Below, in pieces: positions 1 through 12,848 of a stretch of 64,000 nucleotides of DNA. Made by a program: the position numbers and the translations under genes. Position 1 is the first letter of the stretch, and each line of letters begins with the position of its first letter. The notes beneath the pieces were generated by a model. It was not told the origin of the DNA. It saw only the letters and a list, made by a program, of their open reading frames with translations, and did not search any database. Source of the stretch: Castor canadensis (taxonomy: Eukaryota > Chordata > Mammalia > Rodentia > Castoridae); assembly GCF_047511655.1 (NCBI RefSeq), contig NC_133397.1, positions 44,964,001 through 45,028,000 of the forward strand, written 5' to 3'.

Positions 1-305
1 CAATGTCTATTGCAGCATTATTCACAATAGCCAAGTTATGAAAACAATCAAGATGTCCCACTACTGATGAATGGATCAAGAAAATGTGGTATTTATACAC
101 AATGGAATTTTACTCAGCCATGAAGAAGAATGAAATCTTATATCACTGACAAGTAAATGGATGGAACTGGAAAACATCATTCTGAGCAAGGTTAGCCAGG
201 CTCAGAAGACCAAAAATAATATGTTCTCCCTCATATGTGGAGTTTAGTTCTAGGGCAAATACAGCAATGTTGTTGGACTTGGATCACATGACAAGAATGC
301 TCATT
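1..305 (+). mobile_element. L1 ORF2 3' fragment
   Basis: It begins with the L1 ORF2 C-terminal coding block (TATTCACAATAGCCAAG, and AATGGAATTTTACTCAGCC) found also on the minus strand of the L1s near 38300 and 52700. It continues past the left window edge. Reading frames are broken. Confidence 0.85.
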
Positions 306-1489
306 TCTGCTTTTGTTCCTCTTCTGGTGCTCTCAGATTGAAGTTCAAAGCAGCATATTTTAGGGTACAATCTTTTGAACCCAAACAATATCTACCTGAA
401 ATGAATTAGAAAGAGATTCTCTTACCAAGAAATCCTCCAAATGTCCTTCATCCTGACTATGTGTGCTGATATTATTTGTATTTTGTAGGTGCCCTACTGT
501 GCAAGCAAAATGGTCCAAATTACTAAATTCTGTTCCAAGACTAAGTGGTTTTACCTCTCGAGGTCATTCATTTACAATGGCTTCCAGATTTCTGATGTCT
601 TTATTTTGCTATACTTCTTGACTAGATGGCTTTAATCACTGATTTTTTCTATTACATCTAACAAATGCAGCATTCCATGAGAATACCTTCCTACTCACTT
701 CATTTACCACTTGCCAGTATCATAACCTTGGATTATAATTTATTTCCCCACAACTTTGGTGGAAATATTTTATATAGGCCTCAATGAAGTTATGCTTAAT
801 ATAAGGCTGGTCTAATTTTGTTAAGGAGAAATTCCTTAATGAACAGATATTTTTAAAAAATACCATTTATTCAAAGTAAAGGAAATGATTTTAGGTAATG
901 TTCAGGCTCTGAAAGGAGCCTACTACTAGTACTACTAGTATATCTCTAGCTAGCAATTTTCAGAACTTCAAATATCGTAATTAAAGAAAAGAAAACCTAT
1001 TAAAAGGAATTTGAATTTTATTTTCAATGAAATTATGCGAACCAAGGTTTTCTTAAAAAGTCAGATATGAAGATCCCAGAGACAGATTGACTGACTAGAA
1101 CGTTCTGATTATGGAGAGATGGATTGTTGCAGAATGAGAGTCCAAATTATCTTGGGCTATCCTTAATCCTTTTTTTAATAACCACTTACTACCAACTTTT
1201 GTATCTGACCTAACATTCTTATGACTACTAGGTGAAACTGTTGGAATGTATTGTTAAATTTAGCAGACCTCTAGCTTCCACCTACCTTAAAGCTGAGGAT
1301 GCTAAGAGATAACATCTGAAACATACAAAAGAAATTCCCAGTCCTGCTGTAGCCTACCACCTGATGGCCCCACAAATGTATTTGGTAAGTGCATTAGTTT
1401 ATGACTTTCTTTTGTTCTGTGACTATAAAAGTTCTGCCAAGAGTACATTATTCATTATTCAAGGTAACCTGAATCTGTGTTCCCAGGTT
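306..1489. other. Unannotated AT-rich stretch
   Basis: I see no recognisable gene or repeat family. The short open frames here have no family resemblance. Confidence 0.5.
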
Positions 1490-1870
1490 TTGTATTATGA
1501 TTTGGATATGAAATGTTTCTCAAAGACTCATGTGTTGGGGGTTTGGTTGCCAGTTGATGGGATTTTGGGAAGTGAATGAAAAAAAAAAAATCAAAGATGG
1601 GGCCAGTTTGAAGGATGCAGGTCACAGGGAGGAGGGAGCTGCAACCTGCCCTAGCCCATTCATGTATTCTCTTTTCTCAGCTTCCTGTCTGTCACAAAGT
1701 GACTAGCCTCTGTCACATGCTTATACCATTCTGCCATATTCTGGGCCCAGAAACAGTGGAGCCAATAACTGTGAATTAAAATCTCTGAAACTGTGATTAA
1801 AAATAAAGCCTTTTCCCCTTAAATTGTTTGTGTCAGGTATTTTTGTTAGGGTTGACACAAAGTTTGATTT
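1490..1870 (+). repeat. Ancient MaLR-like LTR
   Basis: It starts ATGATTTGGATATGAAATG and ends with an AATAAA-like segment, then a TTGTTTGTGTCAGGTATTTTTG motif. Both are typical of decayed MaLR LTRs in placental genomes. The exact family is not assigned. Confidence 0.5.
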
Positions 1871-2154
1871 GATCACTGACATTTGTCTCATAATAAAATA
1901 TCTCCTATTTCTTTTGGAGCAAGAGCTGTGCTTTGTGTCACAATTAGAAACAACAGCTGCAAAGAGGACAGGAGTTTTATGTTTTTCCACTCATTCAGCT
2001 TTATCAGCATCAGGTTTATGTGATGGTTTCTGGAATGAGATACTTATCAGCCAGAATTATGTCAATTAACTAGCAATCTCACAGTTGAGAGAAAACTCAC
2101 ATGGAAATAGAAGCAGAAAATTCTAGAACGTCAAATCCTATACTCAAGTTTCCT

Positions 2155-2415
2155 TTCCTTTTTTTGGTGTTTGAACTCAGGGTCTCATGCTTGCTAGTCA
2201 GCACTCTACCATTTGAGCCACACTCCTGGTCCTTTCCCATAGGTTTTTGTGCCTTTGCCAGGGTCGTCCTAGAGGATGTGCCACTACTCCCAGCTTGTTT
2301 CTTGAGATAGAGTCTCATTAACTTTCCCTGCACTGTGCTGGTCTCCAACCACAATCCTCCAATTTCTGACTCCTGGGTAAATGGAATTACAAGCATCCAC
2401 CACCACACTCGGCTC
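2155..2415 (-). repeat. Dimeric SINE (B1-like plus ID/tRNA-like)
   Basis: The T-rich tail is at the left, followed by the reversed tRNA-like box (GTTTGAACTCAGGGTCTCAT) and then a reversed 7SL-like segment ending GGAATTACAAGCATCCACC. Confidence 0.8.
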
Positions 2416-2419
2416 TTCT

Positions 2420-3120
2420 TTCAAAGATTTTTCAATTACGCCACACAATCTGAGATATTACCACTCAGAAAAAAAGGGTTTTGAATCTTGACAGCTATTG
2501 CCAACCAGATAAAAATGAAAATCAAACAAAAACAAGTGAAAGGTAGTCCTTCGCATTTATTAACAAGCAATAATCCGCATTTAAATGGCTTTGCTTAGAT
2601 TTCCTGTGTCCATTTTCTTTGCCATGTAATATTATAGCTCCTGACCACTGAGATCAAGGTCCCCTCCCCTATTATCTGACACTGTGACTTGAATTCTGCA
2701 ATTGTATATTAGCTTGTGTACTGGATTTTGCACTTTTCTATCTTAGCCATCACCATGAAAGCATGTGCAGACCAATATGCTGAAAGACGAAAGAGACGTA
2801 TGGTATAGCTAAGTCACCAAAGTGTTCCAGTCAGTAATAACCTATTATTAGCCAGCATTTAGTTGTTTGGAGTAAACCTAAAAATTAGAATGAAGCTGAG
2901 ATATGTGAATGAGTACAACTGAGATTAGAAAGAAAAACTGATCAGCTGATCATAGTTTAAATTGCCAATACGTAGACTAGTAGTTTAAGTAAATGTCAAA
3001 TATAATAAGTCATAGATTTTGGAGAATAGATAATTAGAACAAAAGTTCTATTGTACTAATTGTTCTATTGTTTAATTACAAATCTGTGCAAAAAATAAAA
3101 TTTCTTTTTCTCAACACCTT
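2420..3120. other. Unannotated stretch
   Basis: Unique-looking AT-rich sequence with no gene or repeat that I recognise. Confidence 0.5.
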
Positions 3121-3157
3121 GCATATTATTATATCATAAAGTGATCATAATCTTTAT

Positions 3158-3187
3158 TATAGCATTTATATTGTTATAAATGCTATA
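3158..3187. repeat. Perfect AT-rich inverted repeat (13-bp arms, 4-base loop)
   Basis: TATAGCATTTATA (3158-3170) is followed by TTGT and the exact reverse complement (3175-3187). A second, shorter palindrome (AATGCTA/TAGCATT) follows within 25 bases. Confidence 0.85.
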
Positions 3188-3240
3188 TATATTATTATAA
3201 ATGCTATTATAGCATTATGTAATATTATGATTAATATGAA

Positions 3241-3350
3241 GCCAGTAGGAGTTTCACTGAAATACAATACTTAAATTCAGTACTTAAAAGGTTTTTGCCA
3301 GTGGAGGTTTTACTGTAATACAATACTTAAATTCAGTACTTAAAAATGTT
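3241..3350. repeat. Two-copy tandem duplication, 56-bp period
   Basis: The unit starting GCCAGT at 3241 is repeated from 3297 with a few substitutions. The block AATACAATACTTAAATTCAG is identical in both copies. Confidence 0.85.
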
Positions 3351-4599
3351 TCATATATACACCAAGGGAAATTTCACTTTTAAGGTAAACTATTATACTA
3401 CACCAAAAAGGGAACAAGATGTCAAGAGTCTAGAATCTTACTTCTGATACTAATTATATATGTAGGTTAAAAAATTCTAGGTATTACAGTATGAAGGACT
3501 AGGAACCTCCAAGTATCATGGAAACATCAAATAAACAATTGCAGGGGACTAAAATAACTTTATAGGTGCTCTGGAAGCCAATAAATTACTATAGAAATCA
3601 AGCAAATGCCCAATCAAGAAAAAGTCATATTAAAAAATGGTCAGGAATTTCATAGCATTCTTACCCACCCTTTTCCCATTCCTTCCTAATGTGGCAAGGT
3701 ATGATCCATTGAAAACAACCCAATATCCAGTTTCTCCCCCTTGAGATGGAAGAAGCAAAATAGAACTTAACTGAAATATTCTGGCCTATTTGTGGAATGC
3801 CACAGGGACAGGCGTCTCTTTCAACTACACTGAGGTTCAGAGAGTGAATAAGGGTACACTCTGGATCTTCAACTGGGAACTACAGAAGGCAATGGTGGTA
3901 CTGAGGAGCTTGAGATCTACAAGGGGCCTGCAGACTTGCACATAACTGGAGCTAAGAGATTATGGACAGAGTAATATAATAGGACATCTAAGGCCCTCAA
4001 AATAAACAGAAGTAAGACTCGTTAGCAATTTAAGACATTTCACGGCAGTGAAAGAAATTTAAATATGGAGTAACTAAATGTAGTAGATACACAGACACAA
4101 AGAGAACCATTAGCAAAAGCCCTGAGAAGCTTCTGAGCCTTTTCCAGGCACATCTCAAAGATTCAAGATCTGACAAGTGAAGGTCTTCTCTACCAGTCTA
4201 TAAACACTGAGAGGGTGGCTATATTTTTTAATCCCCAAATCTCCAAAAATACCACAAGGCATACAATAAAGAGGGAAACATAGCCCATTCAAATAATACA
4301 AATCTCCAGAACCCTCCTCCCTACAAAAAACACAAGCATTATATTATCAGCAAATTTTTAAAATAACTATCTTAAATATGCTCAGAGAATTAAAGGAAAT
4401 GCAGATAAATATCTAATGGAAATCATGAAACAATATATGTACAAAATGGAAATTATAACAAAGAGCCAATTAGAAATTATGGAACTGAAACAATGTTATT
4501 GAATTGAAAAGATAGACCCAAATGATAAATTTATATACAAATACAAGGATGATATATTTGCATATATATACAAAACATGTTTCCAATATTGTGCCTGCT

Positions 4600-5115
4600 T
4601 GAAGAGTCTAGGGGAATAAGAAGAGGAAGAGAGAATGACTGAGAGTGAATAAAATTAAAATTCATTGCATCTGGGTAAGGAGAAGTCACATTGAAACTCA
4701 CTCAAAACTGTTGAACAATGCAGAGTGGATGGAGAGTCATAGAGGGGGCTAGACTCAGTAAAGTACAGTATAATCACTGGTAAAATACCAAGCAAACCCC
4801 AGTTAAATAAAGAACATACATTTAATGAAAGGCACAAGTGCAAAAAACGTCCTATTGGGGGCAGAGCTTGTGGGAGGGAGAGGGTGAATAGAGAGGGTAA
4901 AGGAGGATGAAGTGGTCATTGTACTTTGTATACATGTATACAAAGACAGAACAATGAAACCTGTCAAAATCATTTTAAGTAGTGGGTTGGGGGACAATGG
5001 GGAATGATGGAGATGAACCCAACCAAATACATTGTAAGCATATATGGGAATGTCACAATGAAACCCCCTGTACAATTATTATATGTTAACAAAGGCTAGT
5101 ATGTAGAAAAAAAAA
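4600..5115 (+). mobile_element. Younger L1 3'-UTR insertion with A-tail
   Basis: L1 3' UTR text (a run from GGAATGATGGAGATGAACCC to CAATGAAACCCCCTGTAC) ends in an A-run at 5107-5115. Ancient L1 resumes on both sides. Confidence 0.7.
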
Positions 5116-5640
5116 TTTCTAGATGGTCTCAGTAAGGGATGTGAGCAGGTAAATGAAAGAATTAGAAAAATTTAAAGACAGGATATTTGAAAATATCAAG
5201 TCTAAGGAACAAAAGAAAAAAGTTTAAAAAAGGTAAATAGAGCTTAAGGGACTTAAGCTCTTCAAGTGGATTAAATTCACATTATGGGATTCTAAGAAGG
5301 AAGATAAAGAGGAAGAGAGAACATTATTTAAGAAAATGATGACTTAAAAATCCCCAAATTTAAAGGCTTGAATATGCAAATACAAAAGGTCAACAAACTG
5401 TAAGTAAGATAAATACAGAGTCTCACATTGAGTCATGTAATCAAATTGTTGAAAATTAGTGAGAAAATCTTGAAGGAAACAGTGAAAGGTAACTGGTCAC
5501 TTAAAATTGAGATAAGATACTCAATGGGAACTCCTTAACTGAAAAAACTGTCCTTTAAAAATAAGGGAAAAATAAGACATTCTCAAAGAATCATTGAGGG
5601 CATTTATTAGCCCTAGACTTTCTTTATAAAATGTAAACTA

Positions 5641-5726
5641 GAAATGAATGAAAGTAAGATAGTAACTCTAAGTTACTATGAATGAAAGTAAGTTGAAATG
5701 AATGAAAGTAAGATAGTAACTCTAAG
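5641..5726. repeat. Perfect 32-bp direct repeat, 54-bp period
   Basis: The block beginning GAAATGAATGAAAGTAAGAT occurs at 5641-5672 and again at 5695-5726 without change. A shorter partial copy lies between them (about 5677-5694). Confidence 0.85.
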
Positions 5727-6659
5727 ACATAAATAAATATAATGTCCTCCAGTAAAGTTAAATATAGGGCAAATATTAAAATATTTTTATAAATTTGATT
5801 TACTATTTTTTTAACATATTTTAAAAGGCAAATGTATGAATAATGAGCAAAAACTGTATTTGTGGGTTCACAAAATATAAAATGCAATTTGTGACATTAG
5901 TGAAATAAAGTATGCATTGAGGATGGAGCTATAAACAATACACTTTTGGTATATGAATGAACTTGAGCTGATGTCAACTCACATAGATGCTCACAACTTT
6001 AGGATATTTCATATAGTTTCCATGGTCACCAAAAAAGAATATATGAGATATTCTCAAAAGAAAACAAGAAGAGGATCAAAATATATTACTACAAAAATAA
6101 TTAAACGCAAAGTCAGTAAGGGAAAAAGTGAAAGGCAAAAACATGACATATAAAACAACAAATAAAAATGGCAAAATATGTACTTCTTTATTAGTAGTTT
6201 CTTTTAATGTAAATAAGCTTACTTTCCAATTAAAAGCTATACATTGGAAAAACCAGTAGCAAAATGTAATCCAAGTACATGCTGTCCACAGAGACTCACA
6301 TATAAATTTATAGATATGCATAAATTGAAAGTGAATGGATATAGATATCCTATGCAGATAAAAACCAAAAGAGAGAAGGAGTGGCTGTAATAATGCCAGA
6401 CTGCCAGACAATAGAATTTTGCCATAAACTTTCATAAGAGACAAAGCAGGATCAACAGTGAAGGTAAAATGGTAAGTTCACCAAGGAAATACAATAATCA
6501 TAAGCATATATGCAACAAAACATCAAATTATAAAACATATGAAGTAAATATTGACAGAATTTAGAGAGTGAGTCAAATATGCCAGTACCAAATATGTATG
6601 AAGAACTGTACTCAAACTAATATGAACTAAACAAACAATTTTATTTTAAAAAGTATGAG

Positions 6660-6752
6660 CAAGATTGGAGGTGTGGCTCAAGGTAGTACAGCACTTGCAT
6701 AGTAAGTGGGAAGCCCTGAGTTCTAACCCCAGTGCCACCAAAAATAAATGGA
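6660..6752 (+). repeat. ID/tRNA-like SINE
   Basis: It contains GGTGTGGCTCAAGGTAGTA (box A-like) and GAGTTCTAACCCCAGTGCC (box B-like), then an A-rich tail. Confidence 0.8.
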
Positions 6753-7667
6753 CAAAGGACTTGAGTTAATAATTCTCCAAAGACAAAATACAGATAGCCA
6801 CCAATCAAATACAAAAATGCCCAACAGCATCAATACTTAGTGAAATTCGAATCGAAACCACAGTGGCATCACTTCAAATCCATTAGAACACCTGTTAGCA
6901 AAGAATAAGAAATAGCAAGAGTTGGTCAGGATGTGGAACAATTGAAATTGTTGTGCACGGCTAGTAGAAGTATGAAATGGTGCAGCTGGTGTGAAAACTG
7001 ATATGATAGTTCTTCCAAAATTGATACAGAATCGCTAAGTGGTCCACGAACTCCAATTCTGGTATATATACCCCCATAGGATTAAAAGTAGGGGCTTAAG
7101 CTCATATTTAGGAATATGGTCATAGGAGTATTAATCTCAATAGCCAAAAGTTGGCAGCAACTCAAGTGTCATTGATAGATGTATGGATGTACATACGTAC
7201 ATACATTCAATGGAATCTTATTCAGACTTAAAAAGAAATGGAATTCTGACACATGTTTAAACATGGATGAACCTTGAAGATATTTTATTAAGTGAAATAT
7301 ATAAGAAAGAATGATAAATAATATATGAGTCCATTTGGCAAATTCACAGAGTCAAATTAAGAGTCAGGGGATAGGAGAAAATATGGATATACTTTAAATG
7401 AGTGCCTGGTATCACTTAGGAAGATTATAGAAAAGTCTTGTGAGTGGGGTGGAAAAAAGTTGATTAATGGGTACTAATCTGCATTTGGAGAAGGGTAAGA
7501 AGTTCTAATGTGTTATTGTGTGGCAGGGTGACTGTAGATAATAATTGTATAGTGTTTATCTCTAAACACTAGAAAAATGATTTTGAATTTGTTCATCATA
7601 AAGAAGTTAAGAGATAGATATATCTAACCTGATTACAAAATGTGTACAAATATCAAAATAGCACATG

Positions 7668-8020
7668 TGGCTCGGTGTGGTGGCCCTAGTCTGTTACCCT
7701 AGTTACTTAGTAGATGGAGATTCTTGTGAGCCTCTCAGTTCGAGACAGGCACAGGCAAAAGTTTGTGAGTCCCCATCCAATCTAATGGCTGAGCACAGTG
7801 TTTCTCACTTGCCATCCCAGCTACACGTGGAAGCACTAACAAGAGGAATGTGGTCCAGGCATGCTCAGGTATAAAGTGAGACCCTACCTTAAATATAAGT
7901 AATGGAAAAGGGGCTTGATGGATTGGCTCAAGTGGTAGAGCACATGGCTAGCAAGAATAAGACCTTGAGTTCAAACCTTAGAACTGCCAAAAAAAAAGAA
8001 GAAAAGAAAAATAAATGATA
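7668..8020 (+). repeat. Dimeric SINE (B1-like plus ID/tRNA-like)
   Basis: A diverged B1-like left part (GGCTCGGTGTGGTGGCC) with an internally extended middle is followed by the tRNA-like part (GGCTCAAGTGGTAGAGCAC, GAGTTCAAACC) and an A-rich tail. Confidence 0.8.
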
Positions 8021-8510
8021 ACAACCCTAACATCCCTCCCTCAACATTACCTGGACAATTGATTACAAAATAACATTCATTACAAAATTCAATACAAATT
8101 CATTGTAAAACAACAAGATTTCTGAGTCTGGTTGGCAGTGATGGTTCTGTTTTAATGATCTTCATGCCACTGAACTATATGCTTAAAAATGCTCAAAATG
8201 GTAAATTTATTTATCTATACCACAGTTATTTCACAGGATCATATAAATGACATGGGTATGTGAGCCAGAAGCTTTAAAATATATTGTCATATAACTAATT
8301 TTCATTTAATCATATAAAAGTGATTATATGGGGCACTGCCTGTTATTCTTTAAAATTCCATGTGAAGAGAAGGAATAAAGCATTTGGAAAAAAATTGTCA
8401 TCTCATATAAGCCTCAGAAAATAGCATATTTTTTATGCTTGAGGTGTCATATGTATCTAGAATTTGGTTCTGTGGGAACCTGCACTGAATTCTTTATTTC
8501 TTCATTTCTT

Positions 8511-8590
8511 TTGCTGTCCTGGGAACTGAACCCAGAGCCTTACAAATGCTAGGCAAGTGCTCTGCCATTAAGTTCTGTCTCCTACCCTGT
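8511..8590 (-). repeat. tRNA-like SINE fragment
   Basis: Reversed box (GGGAACTGAACCCAGAGCC, then GCTAGGCAAGTGCTCTGCC). Confidence 0.75.
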
Positions 8591-11580
8591 GCTGAATTCT
8601 TTTAGACTAAAACATTTGGTCTACTAATGAATGAACTATTTTCTTTTTGTTTTTCCATATTTCACCAATGAAATGAAAATATGCATTGGAAAAACACAGA
8701 GAAGAAAAGTAAATGTTAAAACATTTCAGAGTATAGATTCTTCTCTTGGATCTTTAAAAAATATCCAAATTATTTTTCCACTAATTTTGATCTGTTTTAT
8801 TGCCTCTGCCAACTACCAGCTTTAACTAACTAATGGAGACATAGTCACAGACACACACACGCAACACTGCCACTTTAGGGACTGATCAAACTAGAGGTAA
8901 AAGTTAATATTATGTGTATATGGCATGCATATATGTATGTATTGAAGGTTTTAAAAATGTTGACTCTCAGAATTGAAGTGGGGGTTAACAGTTTAGGATT
9001 AAAGAAAGGACAAAATAAAAAATTCCCCTTTAATGCTGAAACAGTTCTCATTTTTTAAAAAAAGGACAATATTAAAAACAGAGCAGATGAACTGTCATTT
9101 GATGATGGAGAGAAATTAAAAGCAATAAAAATGAGTCCCCAAATTACCTGTTTAAAAGCCTGGTCTCCTAATGCCCGAGTGGAATTACTAGTCAGCAGTG
9201 TCAGTGAAATGTTCCATAAATTGAAAGATGATTTTTTATAAGAACCAGTTCAGTTTAGTGAAAAACAAAAGCCAGCCACTTATGTCAGTGAGATATGGTG
9301 CTTCCAAGACGTTTTTCTTCTTTTTATGTTTGGTTCATACCTAGAGAAGTTTATGAGTTGTTTCAAACTTTATAGCTATACACACTCTATATTTCCTGGT
9401 ATATACGTGTTCACCTTGAGGGTGAAAAGCATATAAAGCCAAAATACTTCTCTTTTCCTTGTGGTTTAGAAAATGAATAGATTGGAAAGTTTGATTCCTT
9501 CTGTACTATTACAGATTACTCTACATGGTATGTTTGTCTCAAAATTTAAACTAATAAATATCCTTTTTCCTTAGAACATAATTTTTCATAAATTTGTATA
9601 CAGTATACACTTTAACTAAAAACTAGTTGAGGGGAAATATATCTGGGAACTTGTTTTTATTTAAAAAAAAACATTTTCTTCCCTCAAGTGTAGAGACCTG
9701 TCAAAAGAAATCAGAAGCTTTTTGGAATAAATAGGAGAGTTCCTATTTTTCAGGAAATATTTCTAGAACATTGAAGATTTTAAAAATAGAGATGAACAAT
9801 ATTTCACTCCTCCTTTTCTGTCTGCCTCACGGCCTCTCTCTGACTCTCTCAGTGTGTGTACGTTCAGGCCTTTGTTTTAGAATTTAAGCCACTATGACAC
9901 ATACGGTGTTCATGTTCATAGACAATCATTCACTTTCTTAATAATATGGTCAGGGATATTAAGAACAATAATCACATTACTATATATTATTGTTTAACAT
10001 TTTTTCCTAAAATGCTGTTTTAGGTATTTATTCAGAGAAAAAATTTCCAGAAATACATATTGAGCCAAAATCCCCCTGTAACTTCTTTCTTTATTTGATT
10101 CATCTACTTATTGCTCCAATGGGCAGAATGGCTCCCTGATACACCGAACATCAGAATGAGAAGCCAAAAATGCATAACTTAGACTCAATTAGCCATCAGA
10201 CTCTGGGAGAGTAAGACTTATGCACCCACACAAGCATAAAATGTCCCCACTAAAAATAGTGTTTTCTTTTAGTTAAGAAAAATTAGAAGTATTATCTTAT
10301 CCCTAAATAAGATACTTTGTAAAAACATGTACTCTACACACAAATAATGTATTTCTATGTCATTGAAGAAAATGGAGCAAAGAAAAGCTAATTGTAAGCA
10401 AAATATAGCAAAGGCAAGGCTTAGATAAATGCATAGAATAAACAGACTAATGTCTAAATAAGTATTTGCTACAGTTTAGAATACTGACCTGGAAGTATAT
10501 TTATACTGATGAATTAATGAACAAGAAAATGGAAGTTTCTGTGTAAACATCAAGGCTTTAAGTCTTTAGCATAAAAACAACTGATATTATGTGTAAAGTT
10601 AGCAAGAGAATAACAAGTATGATTAGATGTTAGTTAAAAAGTTACTCTGCATATAATTTGAGTGATGATTAAAGAAAGAATTATTGCAAAGAAGAAATAA
10701 AGAGAAGATGGAAGATTCTACTAGTTATAGCCAAAAAGCAACGGAAATTAGTTACTATTGATTTTCAGAATGGGGAAAAAGTGAGAAAGTTAAGTTACAG
10801 ATTTTTGGCCTTACACATACACAAGAGGATGGAACTAGCTGGTTTGCAAAACAGGTGGGATAAGAATAAAAATTTTTAAGTTGGATTTCTCTTGGAACTC
10901 TAAACAGTAAGTCTTTTTCATTTGTTTTCCCATGTGTCCTTATTTAAACTTCCTGGCAGTTGGATCCCTCATGCTTAGGAAGAGTCTTGATACACTGCTA
11001 CAGTGTCTACTGTCTACAATACTGTGTCCCTTGCATTTTGTTCAGACTTTCTTTCTTGCCTTTAGGGTCTAAGCAAACATACATATCAGAGGACACACCT
11101 CCCTTAGAAGATGCCATTGCCCTTGAATCATTAGCATACAATGTGGGATCTTTTCCTCAAGTCATTCATTCATTCTCAAGTGATAGAGCAAGTGAGTGCT
11201 CCTGGGTCCCAGTCACAGTTTTAGAAAGTACTTCTAGGAAGCATTTAATGAAAGACAAATATCCTGATCTGAGTGTTATCATATTCTAAATCATATTCAA
11301 TTTAGGGAGAAAAATAATAGAGGGAAGGAAGAGATTTTGATTTTTAAAAAAAAATTTGAATAAGGTGGTCAGGGAGCATATCACCAAGAAGGTGATATAT
11401 AAATAAGACAAAAAGATGAGGCAAAAGCCATATTAACCTGTGGGAAAAAAAGTATTCCAGAATGACACAGCAGGAAAAAAAATGTCATTCTCAAGATCTT
11501 TGAAGTTTCCTCCTACTGCTCAGTTCCAAAGTCACCCCACACACACATGTGACTATGAATAATTAAGGGACAGTGTTAAC
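8591..11580. other. Unannotated stretch
   Basis: AT-rich, with no gene or transposon family that I recognise. A 109-codon open frame at 10960-11289 has no recognisable domain and is most likely chance. Confidence 0.5.
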
Positions 11581-11589
11581 ACTGAGTAC

Positions 11590-12000
11590 CAAAAGCTGTA
11601 TTATGCCTATGGCTATTGAACAAAGTATCCCAAAACTTAATGTGGTAAAACAATAATAAATATTCATTATCTTTGCTAGAATCTGGGTTATGATAAAAGA
11701 GTTGCTTCACCTAGCAGTTCTTTTTCTTGTTCTCTCATGAAGTTGCAGACCAGATGTTAGCTGAGGCTGTTGTCATCTGAAGACTTGAACTGGACAGGGG
11801 ACCTGATTGAAGGATGGCCAATGATACAGAGCTGGAACCTACTCCCTAGTAGAAGATCTTTGTTTCTCTCCACATGGACCTTACACAAGATCTGATGAGT
11901 ACCTTCATAACATGGGAACTCTTGTCCTGAATAAGCAAGCAAAAAAAAGGAGAAACAAACAGAAGCTATTTTATTTTGACCTAGCCTCAGAAAGTATATA
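11590..12000 (+). repeat. Possible ancient interspersed repeat, family uncertain
   Basis: Phrases such as CCCAAAACTTAATGTGGTAAAACAA and GCTGTTGTCATCTGAAGACTTGAACTGGAC resemble a repeat common in placental genomes. I cannot name the family. Confidence 0.3.
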
Positions 12001-12684
12001 AAATCAGTCATGATACATTTATTCTATTTGTTAAAAGCAAGTATGAAGTCCAGGTCATGTTTAATGGGAGGAGAAATAGATTTCACCCTTTAAAATGAGG
12101 AATGTCAAAGATGACCAACTATATTCTTAAATCACCACTAGAAGGAATAGCAGGTGAAGAGTTCTAAGAGCAGGTAAATTAAAGAAAACTCCCCTGCATG
12201 GCAAATTTAAAGTAATAATAATGAGATTGGGAAGAGAGAATTGTATTCTCAGACGGGATGGCACCCATGTCAGGAAATGATCTCCATTTCCATTAGGCAA
12301 ATTAAGCAGTGCTGTGAAATCAAATTAATATCTTCGTGGATGTTTTACTATGGGAGAGCATACACTAGTACAAAGCAGAGTGATTTAGTGTATTTTAATA
12401 TGGAGTTTATGTTGAAAAGTCTTATTTTCCTCATGGCTGCAGTTTTATACCTGGCCCATAAAGCCCATGCCAGAGATTGCATAATTTAAACATTACATCA
12501 TACATTAGCAGAGCAATTTCAGAGAGCTTGCACGTGACATTGGTTGCAATGGAAATTGTACTACGGTGATTGTTAGCAGGCCTACCCACAATACTGGGCT
12601 TTGGGGCAAAATGTATAAATCTAAAGAAGCGCAAAAGAAGCTTTTAAGTGACAAATGATTTCATTGTCTTTTTAAGTGTTCGAT
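12001..12684. other. Unannotated stretch
   Basis: Nothing recognisable. Short open frames only. Confidence 0.5.
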
Positions 12685-12756
12685 TTTTTTTTTTTTTTGG
12701 TAGTATTGGAGTTTGAACTCAAGGCCTCATGCTTGCTAGACAGGTGCTCTATCTGA
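12685..12756 (-). repeat. Truncated tRNA-like SINE
   Basis: A poly-T run is followed by GGAGTTTGAACTCAAGGCCTC and GCTAGACAGGTGCTCTA. It stops abruptly, about 90 bp before the provirus. Confidence 0.75.
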
Positions 12757-12844
12757 TTTCATTCTTTTCTGAAGACCACAGCACAACCCAATGACTTGAA
12801 ACAGGATGTTAGTAAAGTTAAATAGATCAGATGAGTATCTGTTA

Positions 12845-12848
12845 CTAT
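12845..12848. repeat. Provirus target-site duplication, left copy (CTAT)
   Basis: CTAT adjoins the 3' LTR. The identical right copy is 21505-21508, adjoining the 5' LTR. The length fits gammaretroviral integration. Confidence 0.9.

Larger units (their letters stand above)
3720..7600 (+). mobile_element. Ancient decayed L1, interrupted
   Basis: From about 4350, degenerate ORF1-type sequence (lysine/glutamate-rich, AGAGAATTAAAGGAAATG) is recognisable. Endonuclease-type ORF2 sequence follows at about 6180-6650, and ORF2 3' end with 3' UTR at about 6750-7600. The central part of ORF2 is missing. A younger L1 3' end (about 4600-5115) and a SINE (6660-6752) are inserted in it. All frames are broken. 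The ORF1 part could also be a HAL1-type element. Confidence 0.6.

Noticed and set aside
10960..11289. 109-codon frame
   Set aside because: No domain, no splice context and no similarity that I recognise; its length is within chance for this window.
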